DNA from: Blepharisma stoltei
Taxonomy: Eukaryota > Ciliophora > Heterotrichea > Heterotrichida > Blepharismidae
Direction: 5' to 3'
Assembly (NCBI GenBank): GCA_914767885.1
Contig: CAJZBQ010000037.1
Span: 124,001 to 188,000 of the forward strand
DNA length: 64,000 nucleotides
Part shown: positions 1 through 10,800 of the stretch, one piece after another
How the letters are laid out: each line of letters opens with the position of its first letter
How positions within the stretch are numbered: position 1 is the stretch's first letter
Translations under genes and position numbers: made by a program
Notes under the pieces: model-generated
What the model was told of the DNA's origin: nothing
Seen by the model: the letters and a program-made list of their open reading frames with translations, nothing else
Database searches by the model: none

Positions 1-1594
1 ATTGAGTAAAGTAAAAGATAGTTTGGATGATGAGTAAGATTTAAGGAAATCAAAATATTTCCATTAAAAATGACACAATGACAGCAGCCGTCATATGTTC
101 TTTTTGAAGTTAATTCACGCCATGTATTTAAATCTATATCATATCTACTAGATATAAAATCGTTTCCCCTAAAGTAGTAGACACTCCTGTTGAAATAGAT
201 AGCAGCAGCGTAGCCATGGGGCTTTTGATATGGCAATAAGCGGACTTTATAGTTTCTATCAACTATAAAGGCACTGAAAACACGCTTTTCTCATTTGTAT
301 GTACCAAATAGCTCACCATTTGGAAGTGAGCAATGCAATTTATTTTATCTAATTTTCATTGGTATCCAAAGTCTTTCATATCTTCTCTTTCATTTTCAGT
401 GTCATAAATAAGCAACTTCGTTTTTTCATTATTTTCACCTATAAGATAGAGAGATGCGTTCTGATGATAAGAGTTGACAAAATCTTGATAAGCATGGCTG
501 AATAAAGAACCATAAGCATGATTCTAATTTAATAAGCAATTTTTCCTGAAATCTTGCTCTGTTTTTGCGCTATTTGGTTTACTTAATAAGGAAATTCTTT
601 TTGCTTGTAATTTATTTAAAGAGCAAATATACTTAAAGCTGCTATAATGTTCTAAGTCATCTGGAATTGTTGCTCTTGAGATCTTAAAACCATCATCAGG
701 CTGTAAAAGCATGAGGTCAGAAATGGGGGATTCTTGTTTTGAAGTGCTTGATATCTTTGCAATCGATTCATTTATTTCTTCTAAATCAGTATTTAGCTTT
801 GATAAAGTTTCTTCAACATTCTTTTTTGAGCTATAAAGGTTTACTCTAAAAGAAGCCAAGACAGCCTTCTTAAGCAAGTTATAGCCTCTTTAAATTGGAA
901 CTCTCCACAATGAGGGAACATAAAAATTGTTCGCTCACATTTTTTATAAAAATTTATATATAAATTTATAATAATCTTTATAAAAAAACCCAATTATTTT
1001 GAACCAAATATTAATAGTTTAAAATTTAACAGATCAAAATATTTTTTTATTGAACAATTATTTTGTTCGCCCACAGAGGATACTTTTTACTCAAAAAATA
1101 GGAAATTTTGCCAGTCATTTTGTTCGCTTACGGAGGATGGGATTAAAATAAAAAGCCAACTCTGCTTTAAATTCGAACAGAATTATTTGTTTCATATTAA
1201 AGAGGGTTGGAGTTAAGTTTTCTCTTTCTTAGACTTTTCTTTTGAAAGGAATCTAACTCTCCAGACTGCTTAAGTGATGATGATTATTATAATATAACAT
1301 AATTTTTTATTATATAATTTAAAAAATCATAATTCTTGACTATATAATTTTTATAAAAAAAAATTGATCTTGTAAAGGGGAAAAAAATTGTCCCTATTTA
1401 GGAAAAGGAGCAAGAATTGCATCTTTAGTTCGTTCGCAAGGCTCTACATAAATAAAATCAAAGGCATGAGCTCTGCATGGGAGTTTGAGATGATCTCCAA
1501 GATGGATCTCACAGCAGTAAGTTTCAGGAGATGAGCAACAGCAAGCAATTTGAGGTTCAAGTTCACAGCCTAGTTTAAAGCATAGATACGTCAT
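1..1594 (-). CDS. Kelch-repeat protein with N-terminal Cys/His-rich (B-box-like) domain; partial, interrupted by two IESs
   Basis: Start chosen at the ATG at 1594-1592 (MTYLCFKLGCELEP). Residues ~10-45 are rich in Cys and His (CCC, YCC, HLGDH), resembling a small zinc-binding domain. After excising 1254-1398 and 882-1213 the frame runs on into a coiled-coil stretch (EETLSKLNTDLEEINESI) and then a propeller-like region with kelch features (LPNGELF, DLNTWRELTS) that leaves the window at base 1. Two UGA codons fall where Trp is expected (GYQ-W-KLD, TYK-W-EKR). Problems: an in-frame UAG at 524-526 lies inside otherwise continuous coding sequence, and one base appears to be missing in the A-run near 343-346. 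So it is either a live gene with assembly errors or a young pseudogene. Function is not assigned; kelch propellers usually mediate protein binding. Confidence 0.6.
882..1213. mobile_element. IES: composite MITE inside the kelch gene
   Basis: The outer ends carry a terminus like CTTTAAATTGGAAC on the left and TTAAAGAGGGTTGGAG-TTA on the right. This is the same family as the remnant near 51.6 kb. Inside lie further inverted copies of a different terminus (TTGTTCGCTCAC near 934, TTGTTCGCTTACGGAGG near 1120), so a second MITE appears nested in the first. Joining at TA (882-883 with 1214-1215) reads ...T-Y-N-L-L-K-K... with no stop. Confidence 0.65.
1254..1398. mobile_element. Short IES (145 bp) in the kelch gene
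   Basis: TA at 1254-1255 and TA at 1399-1400 (left end TAACTCTCC). Removing 145 bp restores the frame between the Cys/His-rich exon and a Lys-rich stretch (FLSKEKSKKEK). The interior is very AT-rich. The boundary choice is inferred from frame only. Confidence 0.55.
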
Positions 1595-2200
1595 TATATT
1601 AATCACAATTAGCAAGCCCCCGATTTTAATTTAACTAATATTCCTAACATTCAGTCATTAAATTTATATTCATATCACATTACTAACAGATTCTATTTTT
1701 TAGATCTCCTAAATTGAGTTTTAAACTCTTCAAAAACTTAGCTAATCTAAATCAAAGCTATGTTTTATAATATATCAGCTTTTTTCTATTGATTTCATTA
1801 AGCCTCTTTGCAGCAAATGGCTAATCAGAGGAAAAATTGAGGCAAGGCTCAACAAGATCTAAATAGTGCAAGTCTTTTAGTTAGAGAGGGTCCCAGATAT
1901 AGTGAAATCTGACAAACTCCTTAGGGTTGGCTAGAACGGCTCCGAAGTTGGAAATAATATTGCCCAGAATAACAGAATGCGAACTACTGAAAACCTGGGG
2001 TTTCAAATGGATCTCTGAAAGCCTTGGATAAAACCACTCCTCAGCGTCCCCATAACTGGAGTAGGCACGCCCTAAAACAGAAACCTAAAATAGCATATCA
2101 CTAATTTATTCTATCAAAAAAAGTTAAATTTCTAATTAATAAATACTTCCACCCTTGCAGAGGATGAAAGATAAGTTTGTGGCGCAAAGTGAGATGAGAG
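1595..2200. other. Intergenic region, no gene seen
   Basis: AT-rich flank of the kelch start. A more balanced-composition block at ~1795-2090 has stops in all frames and looks like an old dispersed repeat, but no ends or target duplication could be defined. Confidence 0.4.
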
Positions 2201-2208
2201 TATAATGG

Positions 2209-2463
2209 ATGAACTCATCAGATTTTATGGATTTCAATTTTCAACTCAGCTTTGGAAAAAATGTTGGCAACCAGATCGAAGAATCTAAAAAAAAAAAAGA
2301 AGATAATAAGGTTTTAGAGCAAAAATTGACAAAAATAAAAGTGTTTAATAAAGAGAAGAAAATTTATATTGAAAAAAAAGATAGCAAGCGAAGGAAATGC
2401 TCTGGTTGTTTTAAGCTGTCAAGCATTGAAGATGCTATGCTGAAAGCATTGATTAAATTATAA
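2209..2463 (+). CDS. Small charged coiled-coil ORF, copy 1 of a tandem pair
   Basis: 84 codons, strongly Lys/Glu-rich (KKKKEDNKVLEQKLTKIKV), with a predicted amphipathic helix and a CSGC pair near the C terminus. An in-frame UAA lies just upstream, so the first ATG is used. The DNA from ~2150, including a leader with GAGGATGAA...GGCGCAAA, is repeated at ~2780 in front of copy 2. Protein-level similarity between copies (LEQKLT, KEKK) suggests real coding sequence or a transposon fragment. Function unknown. Confidence 0.4.
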   Translation: MNSSDFMDFNFQLSFGKNVGNQIEESKKKKEDNKVLEQKLTKIKVFNKEKKIYIEKKDSKRRKCSGCFKLSSIEDAMLKALIKL

Positions 2464-2863
2464 GCATATATAAATTTAGTTAATTATGATGGTATGCATA
2501 CTCTATTTTCAATGATGCAGTTCCATATATGGAGCGGAATCTAAAATAAATAATAATTTTAGACTGGGAAATTAGTAAGTTTCTTTCTATTATAAGCCAA
2601 TTTTCAGTTTCAATTATGTCACAATTGGAAAGACATATTAAACAATTTCATAATAAAATTAAATGGTATCTTGGGATAATAACAAAAAATAAAAATATTT
2701 ATGCTTCAGAGCATCAAAAGAAGCCTAAAGCTGTGAAAAATATGAAAAAGAGAAAAAATCCAAGAAGTTGGTGAGAAACTTCCATCCCCGTTGTAGAGGA
2801 TGAAGGGTAAGTCATTGGCGCAAAATGAGATGGGAGTATAATGGATGAGACTCATCACAATTT

Positions 2864-3058
2864 ATGGATTTCCGTTCTCACTTAAGCTACGGGGAAAATG
2901 CTGAAAAAGAAATTAAAAAAGCAAGAACAAAAATAGAGGAAAATAAGGATTTGGAGCAAAAACTTACAGAAATAAAAGAGTCTAATAAAGAAAAGAAACT
3001 TGATAAGACTTTAACGTTTAATGAAGATTCTATGCTGGAAATAATGCCAAAGATATAA
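2864..3058 (+). CDS. Small charged coiled-coil ORF, copy 2 of a tandem pair
   Basis: 64 codons, similar to the ORF at 2209 (LSYGENAEKEIKKA, NKDLEQKLTEIKESNKEKK) and with the same leader DNA. Relative to copy 1 there is a one-base length difference just upstream of the aligned ATG, so the first five codons of copy 1 have no in-frame counterpart. Could be a decaying duplicate. Function unknown. Confidence 0.4.
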   Translation: MDFRSHLSYGENAEKEIKKARTKIEENKDLEQKLTEIKESNKEKKLDKTLTFNEDSMLEIMPKI

Positions 3059-3179
3059 ATATTGATATTTTTAAATTATATGAATAATTTATTCAGTTCT
3101 CAATATTTAATGAATTTTGATTCTATTGATCAAAAGCACAATGCACAAAATTAATGCTAAAATATTGATATGTGGTTAT

Positions 3180-3790
3180 AAGAAAGATTCATCTTCGATT
3201 AGACGCTTTCAAAAATATTGCATCTAAAGGCTTAGCCTCGAGGAGGGCTTCCTCAACCTAGCTTTACGGTAGAGTAATTTCCATAATCGCTCAGAAATCT
3301 CCGTTTCCTACTCGAGCACCAAATTACAAACCCTGCTTAGCCCAGTCAGATTGCCCAATAAAGAGATCCTTTTCGATAGAAGAGGCTCTCATTTATTTAC
3401 TACTTGCTCTCTTTGGAGCCTAGTCTTTCATCCTTTCAATTGAGTCATTTTCAAATGAAAATCAAAACCGCTTATGCAATTCCTGACAAAATCACTTAGC
3501 AGCTGAGGTAGGTAAGCCACTCTGCCTTTTCGAATACGCATCCTGGACAAAAAAGCTCAAGCCAGACACTGATCAGCGAAAATAGTTCTTAGACAGCTTC
3601 TTGCACCAAAATATTACTTTTGGTATGCATAAGATAAAATTCACTGTTGACTGAGAATTTTATGCATATTACGAATGAATTCTCATAATGCCAAAGCTCA
3701 TAGCAGACTACCAAAGCTTTCAGATGGACTTATTAGATTTAGCTACTAGTTAGGTTCACCGGTTTGACTGCAAATCTGCTAAAGTTATAT
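3180..3790. repeat. Diverged copy of the short retroelement family seen at 57.3-57.9 kb
   Basis: This block is less AT-rich than its surroundings and has stops in all frames. The stretch near 3500 (AGCAGCTGAGGTAGGTAAG...CTCTGCCT) closely matches AGCAGCTTAGGCAGGTAAG...CCTGCCT near 57,640, which lies inside an element with clear target duplications. The ends of this copy are not definable. Confidence 0.5.
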
Positions 3791-3799
3791 AAATAAATT

Positions 3800-4886
3800 C
3801 AATATAAACAAATAATCATTCATCTCTCTGTTGCTATTATTTTAAAATGAATTTTAGCAGGTTAAGTTATTTGAAATTATTAATTTAAAGTAAAATCAAA
3901 TAATCCTAAACAATTTTCAAAATTCACAATAAAAAGCTATTTGAAAAGCAATATAAAATTTATATATAAAATGAAGGAATTAATTGTTCCTTTTATCAAT
4001 TTATCTAAATAAATTTCAATTATATTAAATTTTATTAATTCAAAATATCGATCTAAAATTTTTAATCAAGCATTTACTAAATTTATATTTATTTAACTCG
4101 ATAAATAGTTTTCTTAAATAAAATACCAAAAGCTCGGCTAAATATTTTTACTGACCATCTTTTATTTAGATTTTTGTTAAAAATTTACTGATTGCCAATA
4201 ATTCATCCCAAGGTCTTCCTGATGAATGTTTTACTCAAATTTAATTTCTTTTACCTAATGCTCAAAAAAATCTTTCTTTAGCTTTTCTCCATTTCGATGG
4301 TGTATTCATTTTTTATTTAAATATAAAGACCTTAATTTAAACTAAAAATTCATAAGGAAACAAGAAGCTTTAAAATTATCATTAAGATAGAAATATTAAA
4401 TTATAAATTCATTTCTCTCAAATTCTTTTAATCGAAATTATTAGAGGTGAATTATATAAAATCTGATTAGAAATTTGACATCTTTTTGTCAATTTTCTAT
4501 TGATTTCTTAGCTCTAGGTAATATTTTAGATCTAAAGGAATGATAATTTTTGATTATAAATTTATCCAAAGCTATCAAAAGTTTATCTAAATTCTACGTG
4601 TTTCTTATAATTTAATCTAATTAATAACTATATTAATTTTTTAGTCCCTTTTCAGGTCCTTGGCTTAAGGCTTCCATAATTCCCATAATTATAAAAATTA
4701 CTTAATTTGTCTTAAAAATTCCGTCATTTTTATCCAGCTAATAATTTTATCATCTTAATTTAAGCGTCTCGTCCAACAACCTTTCATAATTTAAGTTTAT
4801 AAGCTAAACTCTATAGCTAAAAAGGGTCGTTAGGATTTTTTCCATTCACCTAAAGCTCACTAATTAATCCTATGGCTTATAAAAAT
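3800..4886. other. AT-rich intergenic region upstream of the giant gene
   Basis: About 1.1 kb, very AT-rich, many stops in all frames on both strands. It presumably contains the promoter of the giant Cys-rich gene, but no recognisable motif is seen. Confidence 0.5.
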
Positions 4887-7800
4887 ATGTCTAACTCCCC
4901 TCTCTGAGCAAACAAAATCATTGAAAAGGAGCCTATTATTTTGCCAAAAGCAGAGAACAAAAATAATTTTAATATGAAAATTTTCTATGGATATATAAGT
5001 GATAATTAGTATAATGAAATCTTTAGCTAATTCTGTTTAATTTTAAACAGCTTGCATTTTAATGCATACAAATTAAATTAATATTAGCTTCCTTTTTTAC
5101 AAATTGGGATTTTTTAAAATTTTAAAAAAAAAAATTAGCCCTTTTATTTTGTGAGCGAAAAAAATTTTTTTTTTTTCATGAGAGGGGGAGTAAGCGATTT
5201 CTTCTTTGCTTTATCGTAGCTTTTATGCAGCTTCATGCTGCTGAAGTCGCTGATTCAAACGTTCCTCTTGCTAAAATTGGTGATATGTTTAACTTTACGT
5301 TGACATCTGACTACGTGGCTAATGAAGACCCTCCTCAAGAGAGCATGCCTGTGATGAGAGAGCCTCAAGGATCAAGATATGGAAGAGCTCTTTCGGCAAC
5401 TCCCTGCTCTCCTGGGAATTATGACAACTCAGGTACTTGCTCCCCTTGTGGGACAATGTGCACTTATTGTGACGACAACGGAGGCTGTTTGGGCTGCCAA
5501 AACAACTATACAATGAAAATCAGCTCAAATAAAAAGGACTGCGAGTGTAAAGATGCTACTAATACAGAAGGAGCCTGCACTTGTTCACAAGCTAAACCTT
5601 GGTTTGATGGATCGACTTGCCAAACTTGTGAATCAGGCAGTTATTATGGAAGGTCTGGATGCACTGCTTGCTCAACATCAAGGTCTATAAGAGTTAAATC
5701 AATAATCAAAGCCAAGAAAAGTCCAAGCTGCTGTCCTGACGGCAAATATTTAGATAGCTCAAATTCAAAATGTTCAGGTTGTGATGCAAACTGTGAGCTT
5801 TGTGAAGATGGAACTGCTGGCCGTTGTGATAAATGCACTAATAAATTAAGGTTGGTGTCACAGGTTAAAATAAAGAAAACTTCTTGCTGTGGCGATGGAA
5901 AATTTAGAAGTAGCGATGTTAGTTCATGTACAGATTGCCCTGGCAATTGTAAACAATGTGCAGACAGTGGAAGTGGGGAAATTTGTCTTCAATGCGCAAA
6001 GACCTTTAGAGTTAGATCAATACTTAAAATAAAGAAAACTTCTTGCTGTGGCGATGGACAATTTAGAAGTAGCGATGTTAGTCCATGTAAAGATTGTCCT
6101 GATAAAAATTGCAAAAACTGTGAAGACAGTGGAAGTGGGAATACTTGCATTCAATGCTCCAAAATTTTAACTGTTACAGATACTCTTCAAGTAAAGAAAA
6201 CATCATGCTGTCAAGAAGGACAATTTGTAAGCAGTGAGCAACCTTCTTGTAGAGATTGCTTTGACTTAAATTGCAAATACTGTGAAGACAGTGGAAGTGG
6301 GAACAATTGTTTCCAATGCAAAAAAACTTTATCCTTCAAGAATACACTTAGAATTAAAAAAACTTCTTGTTGTGGCGAAGGATATTATGTTAGTAGTGAT
6401 CAGACTACATGTGCACCCTGCGATAGTGCTAATTGCAAATATTGTGAAGACAGCGGAAAAGGGGAGACTTGCATCCAATGCTCTAATCTCTTAACGCTGA
6501 CTCCCACGCTGAGAGTAAAGAAAACAACTTGCTGTCTTGATGGGTATTTCATTAGCAGCACTACCACTGAATGCACAAAATGCCCTGATGATAAGTGCAA
6601 GCTCTGCGAGGACAGTGAAAGTGGCTCAAGTTGTCTCCAATGCCATAAAACTTTATCTATTTCAGATACGTTGAATGTTAAGAAAACCACTTGTTGCGAA
6701 GAAGGAAAATTTGTTAGCTCTTCTCATTTACAATGCAAAGACTGTGCTGATTCAAATTGCAAATACTGTGAAGATAGCGGAGACGGTACAGTTTGTAAAC
6801 AATGCAAAAAGAAATTAAGCTTTACGGATACTTTGGAGATAAAGAAAACATCATGTTGTCAGGAAGGAAAATTCGTTAGCAGTACTCACACTACATGCAC
6901 AACTTGTGATAGCCTGAATTGCAAATACTGCGAAGATAGTGGAGACGGGGAAATATGTCTTCAATGCTATAATCTCTTACTCCCATCCTCCGTGAGCGAA
7001 CAAAGCCATTAGAAAAATCCCTTTTTGCCCAAAAAATCGAACAACAATTTTTTTAATATAAAAATTTTTTAAGAAAAAAAAGTTGATATATAAATCATAA
7101 GTATTATAGCGAAATCTCTAGCAAATTCTGATTAATTTAAACAGTATGCGTTTTAAATAAAAATTCGCAAATAAAATTAATTTTTGCTTCTCACTTTTTA
7201 CAAATAGTAATTTTTTTAAATTATGAAAAAAAAATTATTATAAGTCTATATAAACTTTTTAAAAAAAAAATTAACCCCTCTGTGAGCGAACAAAATTTTT
7301 TGTTCACTCAGGGAGGGAGGGGAGTTAAACTTTAGCAGCACTCTCAAAATAAAGAAAACGACTTGCTGCCCAGATGGACAATATGTTAGCAGCATTCAAA
7401 GTACCTGCAAGCCTTGTGATGACCATAACTGCAGCATTTGTGAAGATAGTGGATCTGGCACAACTTGTCTTAAATGTTCTGGCATCTTAACTATTTCTGA
7501 CACTTTGAAAATAAAGAAAACGACTTGCTGTGAAGATGGAAAATTTGTTAGCGACGCTCATTCTACATGCACTAACTGCTTTGACAGCAACTGCAATATC
7601 TGTGAAGATAGCGGGGATGGAGAAGCTTGTCTTGACTGTGCTAAAAAGTTTAAATTTACAGACATCCTTGATATCAAAAAGACCACATGTTGCTCTTTAA
7701 CTACTTACCGAAATGGCGATAATTGTGATCCTTGCCCTAGCAAATGCGATGCCTGTGAAGATGTGACCGGTGAATGTATAACATGTTCAGACAAAATCAA

Positions 7801-10800
7801 GTTCACTGGCACCTTAATCCACCCTTCTCCCTGCGAGCGAACAAAAAACTTGTTCGCTAACACGGAGGAGGTTTTATTTTTTAAGAAACTAATATTTAAA
7901 TTTTAGAGTAATTTTTCTATCGAAATTCATAAAAATCATAAAATGCGAATTAAAGACAAACTAATTTGATTTGTAAAATTTTTATAATTAATTGAAATTC
8001 AATTAGATATTTTATTATAATAATAATAATTTATATATCAAGCAATTTTATTCGCCCACGAAGGTGACATTTAACCAAAATAAGATTTTCCAATGGGTAT
8101 ATTTGCTTAAAGTGGGGGGAGTTAGTGAATCCATCATCATGCTGTGCAGATGGAACTTATTATAGCGCTGGCTCTTGTGTGGCCTGTGACGAAACTTGTG
8201 CTACTTGCGATAAAGATACTGGAAAATGCCTTACTTGTCTGGATAAGATGAAAAGAGACTCAGGTAGCAATGACATGAAATGCAAGTGTATAGGTGACCA
8301 AATTCAGGCAGGGAAAGTCTGCTCATGCCCAACTGGGGAGTTTTTCAATGGGCAAGTATGCTCAGTTTGTGGCCATTTCTGCAACACCTGCACCTTGGAT
8401 AGCGTCACTTGCGAAACTTGTATTGATCAATCAAGAATGATGTTGAATCCCGATAAGCCTGCTGAATGCAAGTGTAAAGGAGATAATCAACAAGAAAAAG
8501 CAAACGGATCCGGCTGTATCTGTAAAACCCCAGACACTTATTTCAATAATGGTGACTGTACTTCTTGCGGCGATAACTGTTTAATTTGTGACGATACTGG
8601 TGGATGCGCAAGCTGTACTAAAAAGGTATTATTTCAAGACACCTTGATAGACCCTGCTTCATGCTGCAGTACAGGGACATTTTATGATAAAACTACTTCT
8701 GCTTGCATTTCTTGCAAAGATAATTGCGCTACTTGTGATGTACATACTGGAGTGTGCACTACCTGCAAAGACGATTCTACAATGGAGAAAAACCCAGAAG
8801 ACCTTAAAGCATGTAGGTGCAAATCACCTATGACTTGGGACGGAACTGTTTGCAAGTGTCCAGACGCTGGACAAAAATGGTCTGGAACTGATTGTATAAC
8901 CTGTGGCCACTTCTGTTACACTTGTAATGCAGACGGCACAGTTTGTAGTGCTTGTACTGATCTTTCAAGAATGATGTTGAATCCCGATAAGCCAGCTGAA
9001 TGTAAGTGTAAAGGAGATAATCAACAAGAAAATGGAAATGGTTGTATCTGTAAAACCCAAGACACTTATTTCAACAATGGAGACTGTACTTCATGCGGCG
9101 TGAACTGTTTAATTTGTGACGACACTGGAGGTTGCACATCTTGTGTGAAAAATGTAGCGTTAGAATGGAGCCTAATTGATCCAGCTTTATGCTGCGCATC
9201 AGGGACTTATTATGACTCAATGCAATGAAACGATTAAAGCGATTCAGCATGGAGGAATATCAAAAAACCTCCCTTTTAGTTCTAATTGACGGCACTCATA
9301 ACAATCTTGAATGAGGACTTCAACAAATAGCCAGGCATCCTTCACTGTGCTGACCTCTTTTCAAACTCGACTCTGGTGGGTACTCCTCGTAAAGATCCCT
9401 TCCATGCGCGTCAAGAAGTAAAACCTAACCCTCATTTTTATATGAGCCAGCTGTATTATCCTGTATAATAATCCGTTTTGATATTGTGCATAAAGGTTTT
9501 ACAGGAAATAGAACTATAATAAAATTCGTATAAAAGCTTTCTGAGAGAGCTCGTTCTGTGTGTAGCCATTTCATTATTATGACTCAGTAAATTCAGTTTG
9601 CATTTCTTGTGAGGAAAATTGTGCTACCTGCGATGCCCACACTGGAGTATGTGATACTTGCAAGAAAACGAAGATGGAGGTGGACCCAACAAATACCAAA
9701 ACTTGCCACTGCATCGGAGACCAAGTATTAGTTGGAGGAGAATGCATATGCGCACAAGGATCTTTTAACGGGCAAATATGTTCACCTTGCGGCACTTTCT
9801 GCAAAACTTGTGACGAAACCGGTAAATGCGAGTCCTGCATTGACAGCGACAGAATGATTTTAAGCACTACCGATAATAAAGTATGTGAATGCAAAGGAAT
9901 CAATCTAACACCAAATGACTCCGGCTGCAGCTGCGCTGCAGGCAAATATTTCAGCAATGGCGACTGTGTTTCATGTGATAGCACTTGTCCTGACTGTGAC
10001 GCCAATACTGGAAATTGCAAGACTTGCGTTGATCCTTCTCCAAGAATGGCAGTCTCTCAGTCTGACTCAAAGAAATGCCAATGTCTCGGATCCCAACAGC
10101 TTGTCTCCAATCAATGCTCTTGTACCTCAGGCTCTTATTATACAGGCAGCACTTGTGAGGCATGTGGTGACAACTGTCAAATCTGTGCCGATCTCTCAGG
10201 ACAATGTAGCTCCTGCAAATCTTCAAGGATGACTTTTGACTCAAATGACTCAAAGAAATGCGTCTGCAAAACTGGCCAACATCTAGTAGGATCGGACTGT
10301 GTCTGTGATGAAGGGACTTATTATGACACAAACAATAAAGTTTGCATACCATGTGAGGCTAGATGTGCCACCTGCGCTGACGATGGAACTTGTATTACTT
10401 GCAAAGAGGGGAGAAAAATGGATTTAGACGCAAATCTGCCAAAGACTTGCAAATGCAAATCAGATCAAACTACTGGACTTGACTGTTCTTGTGCTACTGG
10501 AAGCTACTTTGATACTTCTATTTCTAATTGCAAATCATGCGAAACTAACTGTTTAGCTTGTTTAGATTTCACTGGTGACTGCACATCTTGCAAAAAGAAT
10601 ATAGAACTGGAATGAGATCTGATTGACCCAGCCACGTGTTGTGGAGCAGGAACTTATTATAGTGACGGAAGCTGTGTGTCCTGCTCAGACAAATGTGCAG
10701 AATGTGACATACATACTGGGAAGTGCACTAAATGCAAGGAGGAAAGCAAAATGATATTTGATGATACCGATGAGAAAAATTGTAAATGCGCGGGTGACCA

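Noticed and set aside
4000-4886. Telomere or origin signals in the AT-rich stretch
   Set aside because: No tandem C/G-rich telomeric repeat or other recognisable motif is present.
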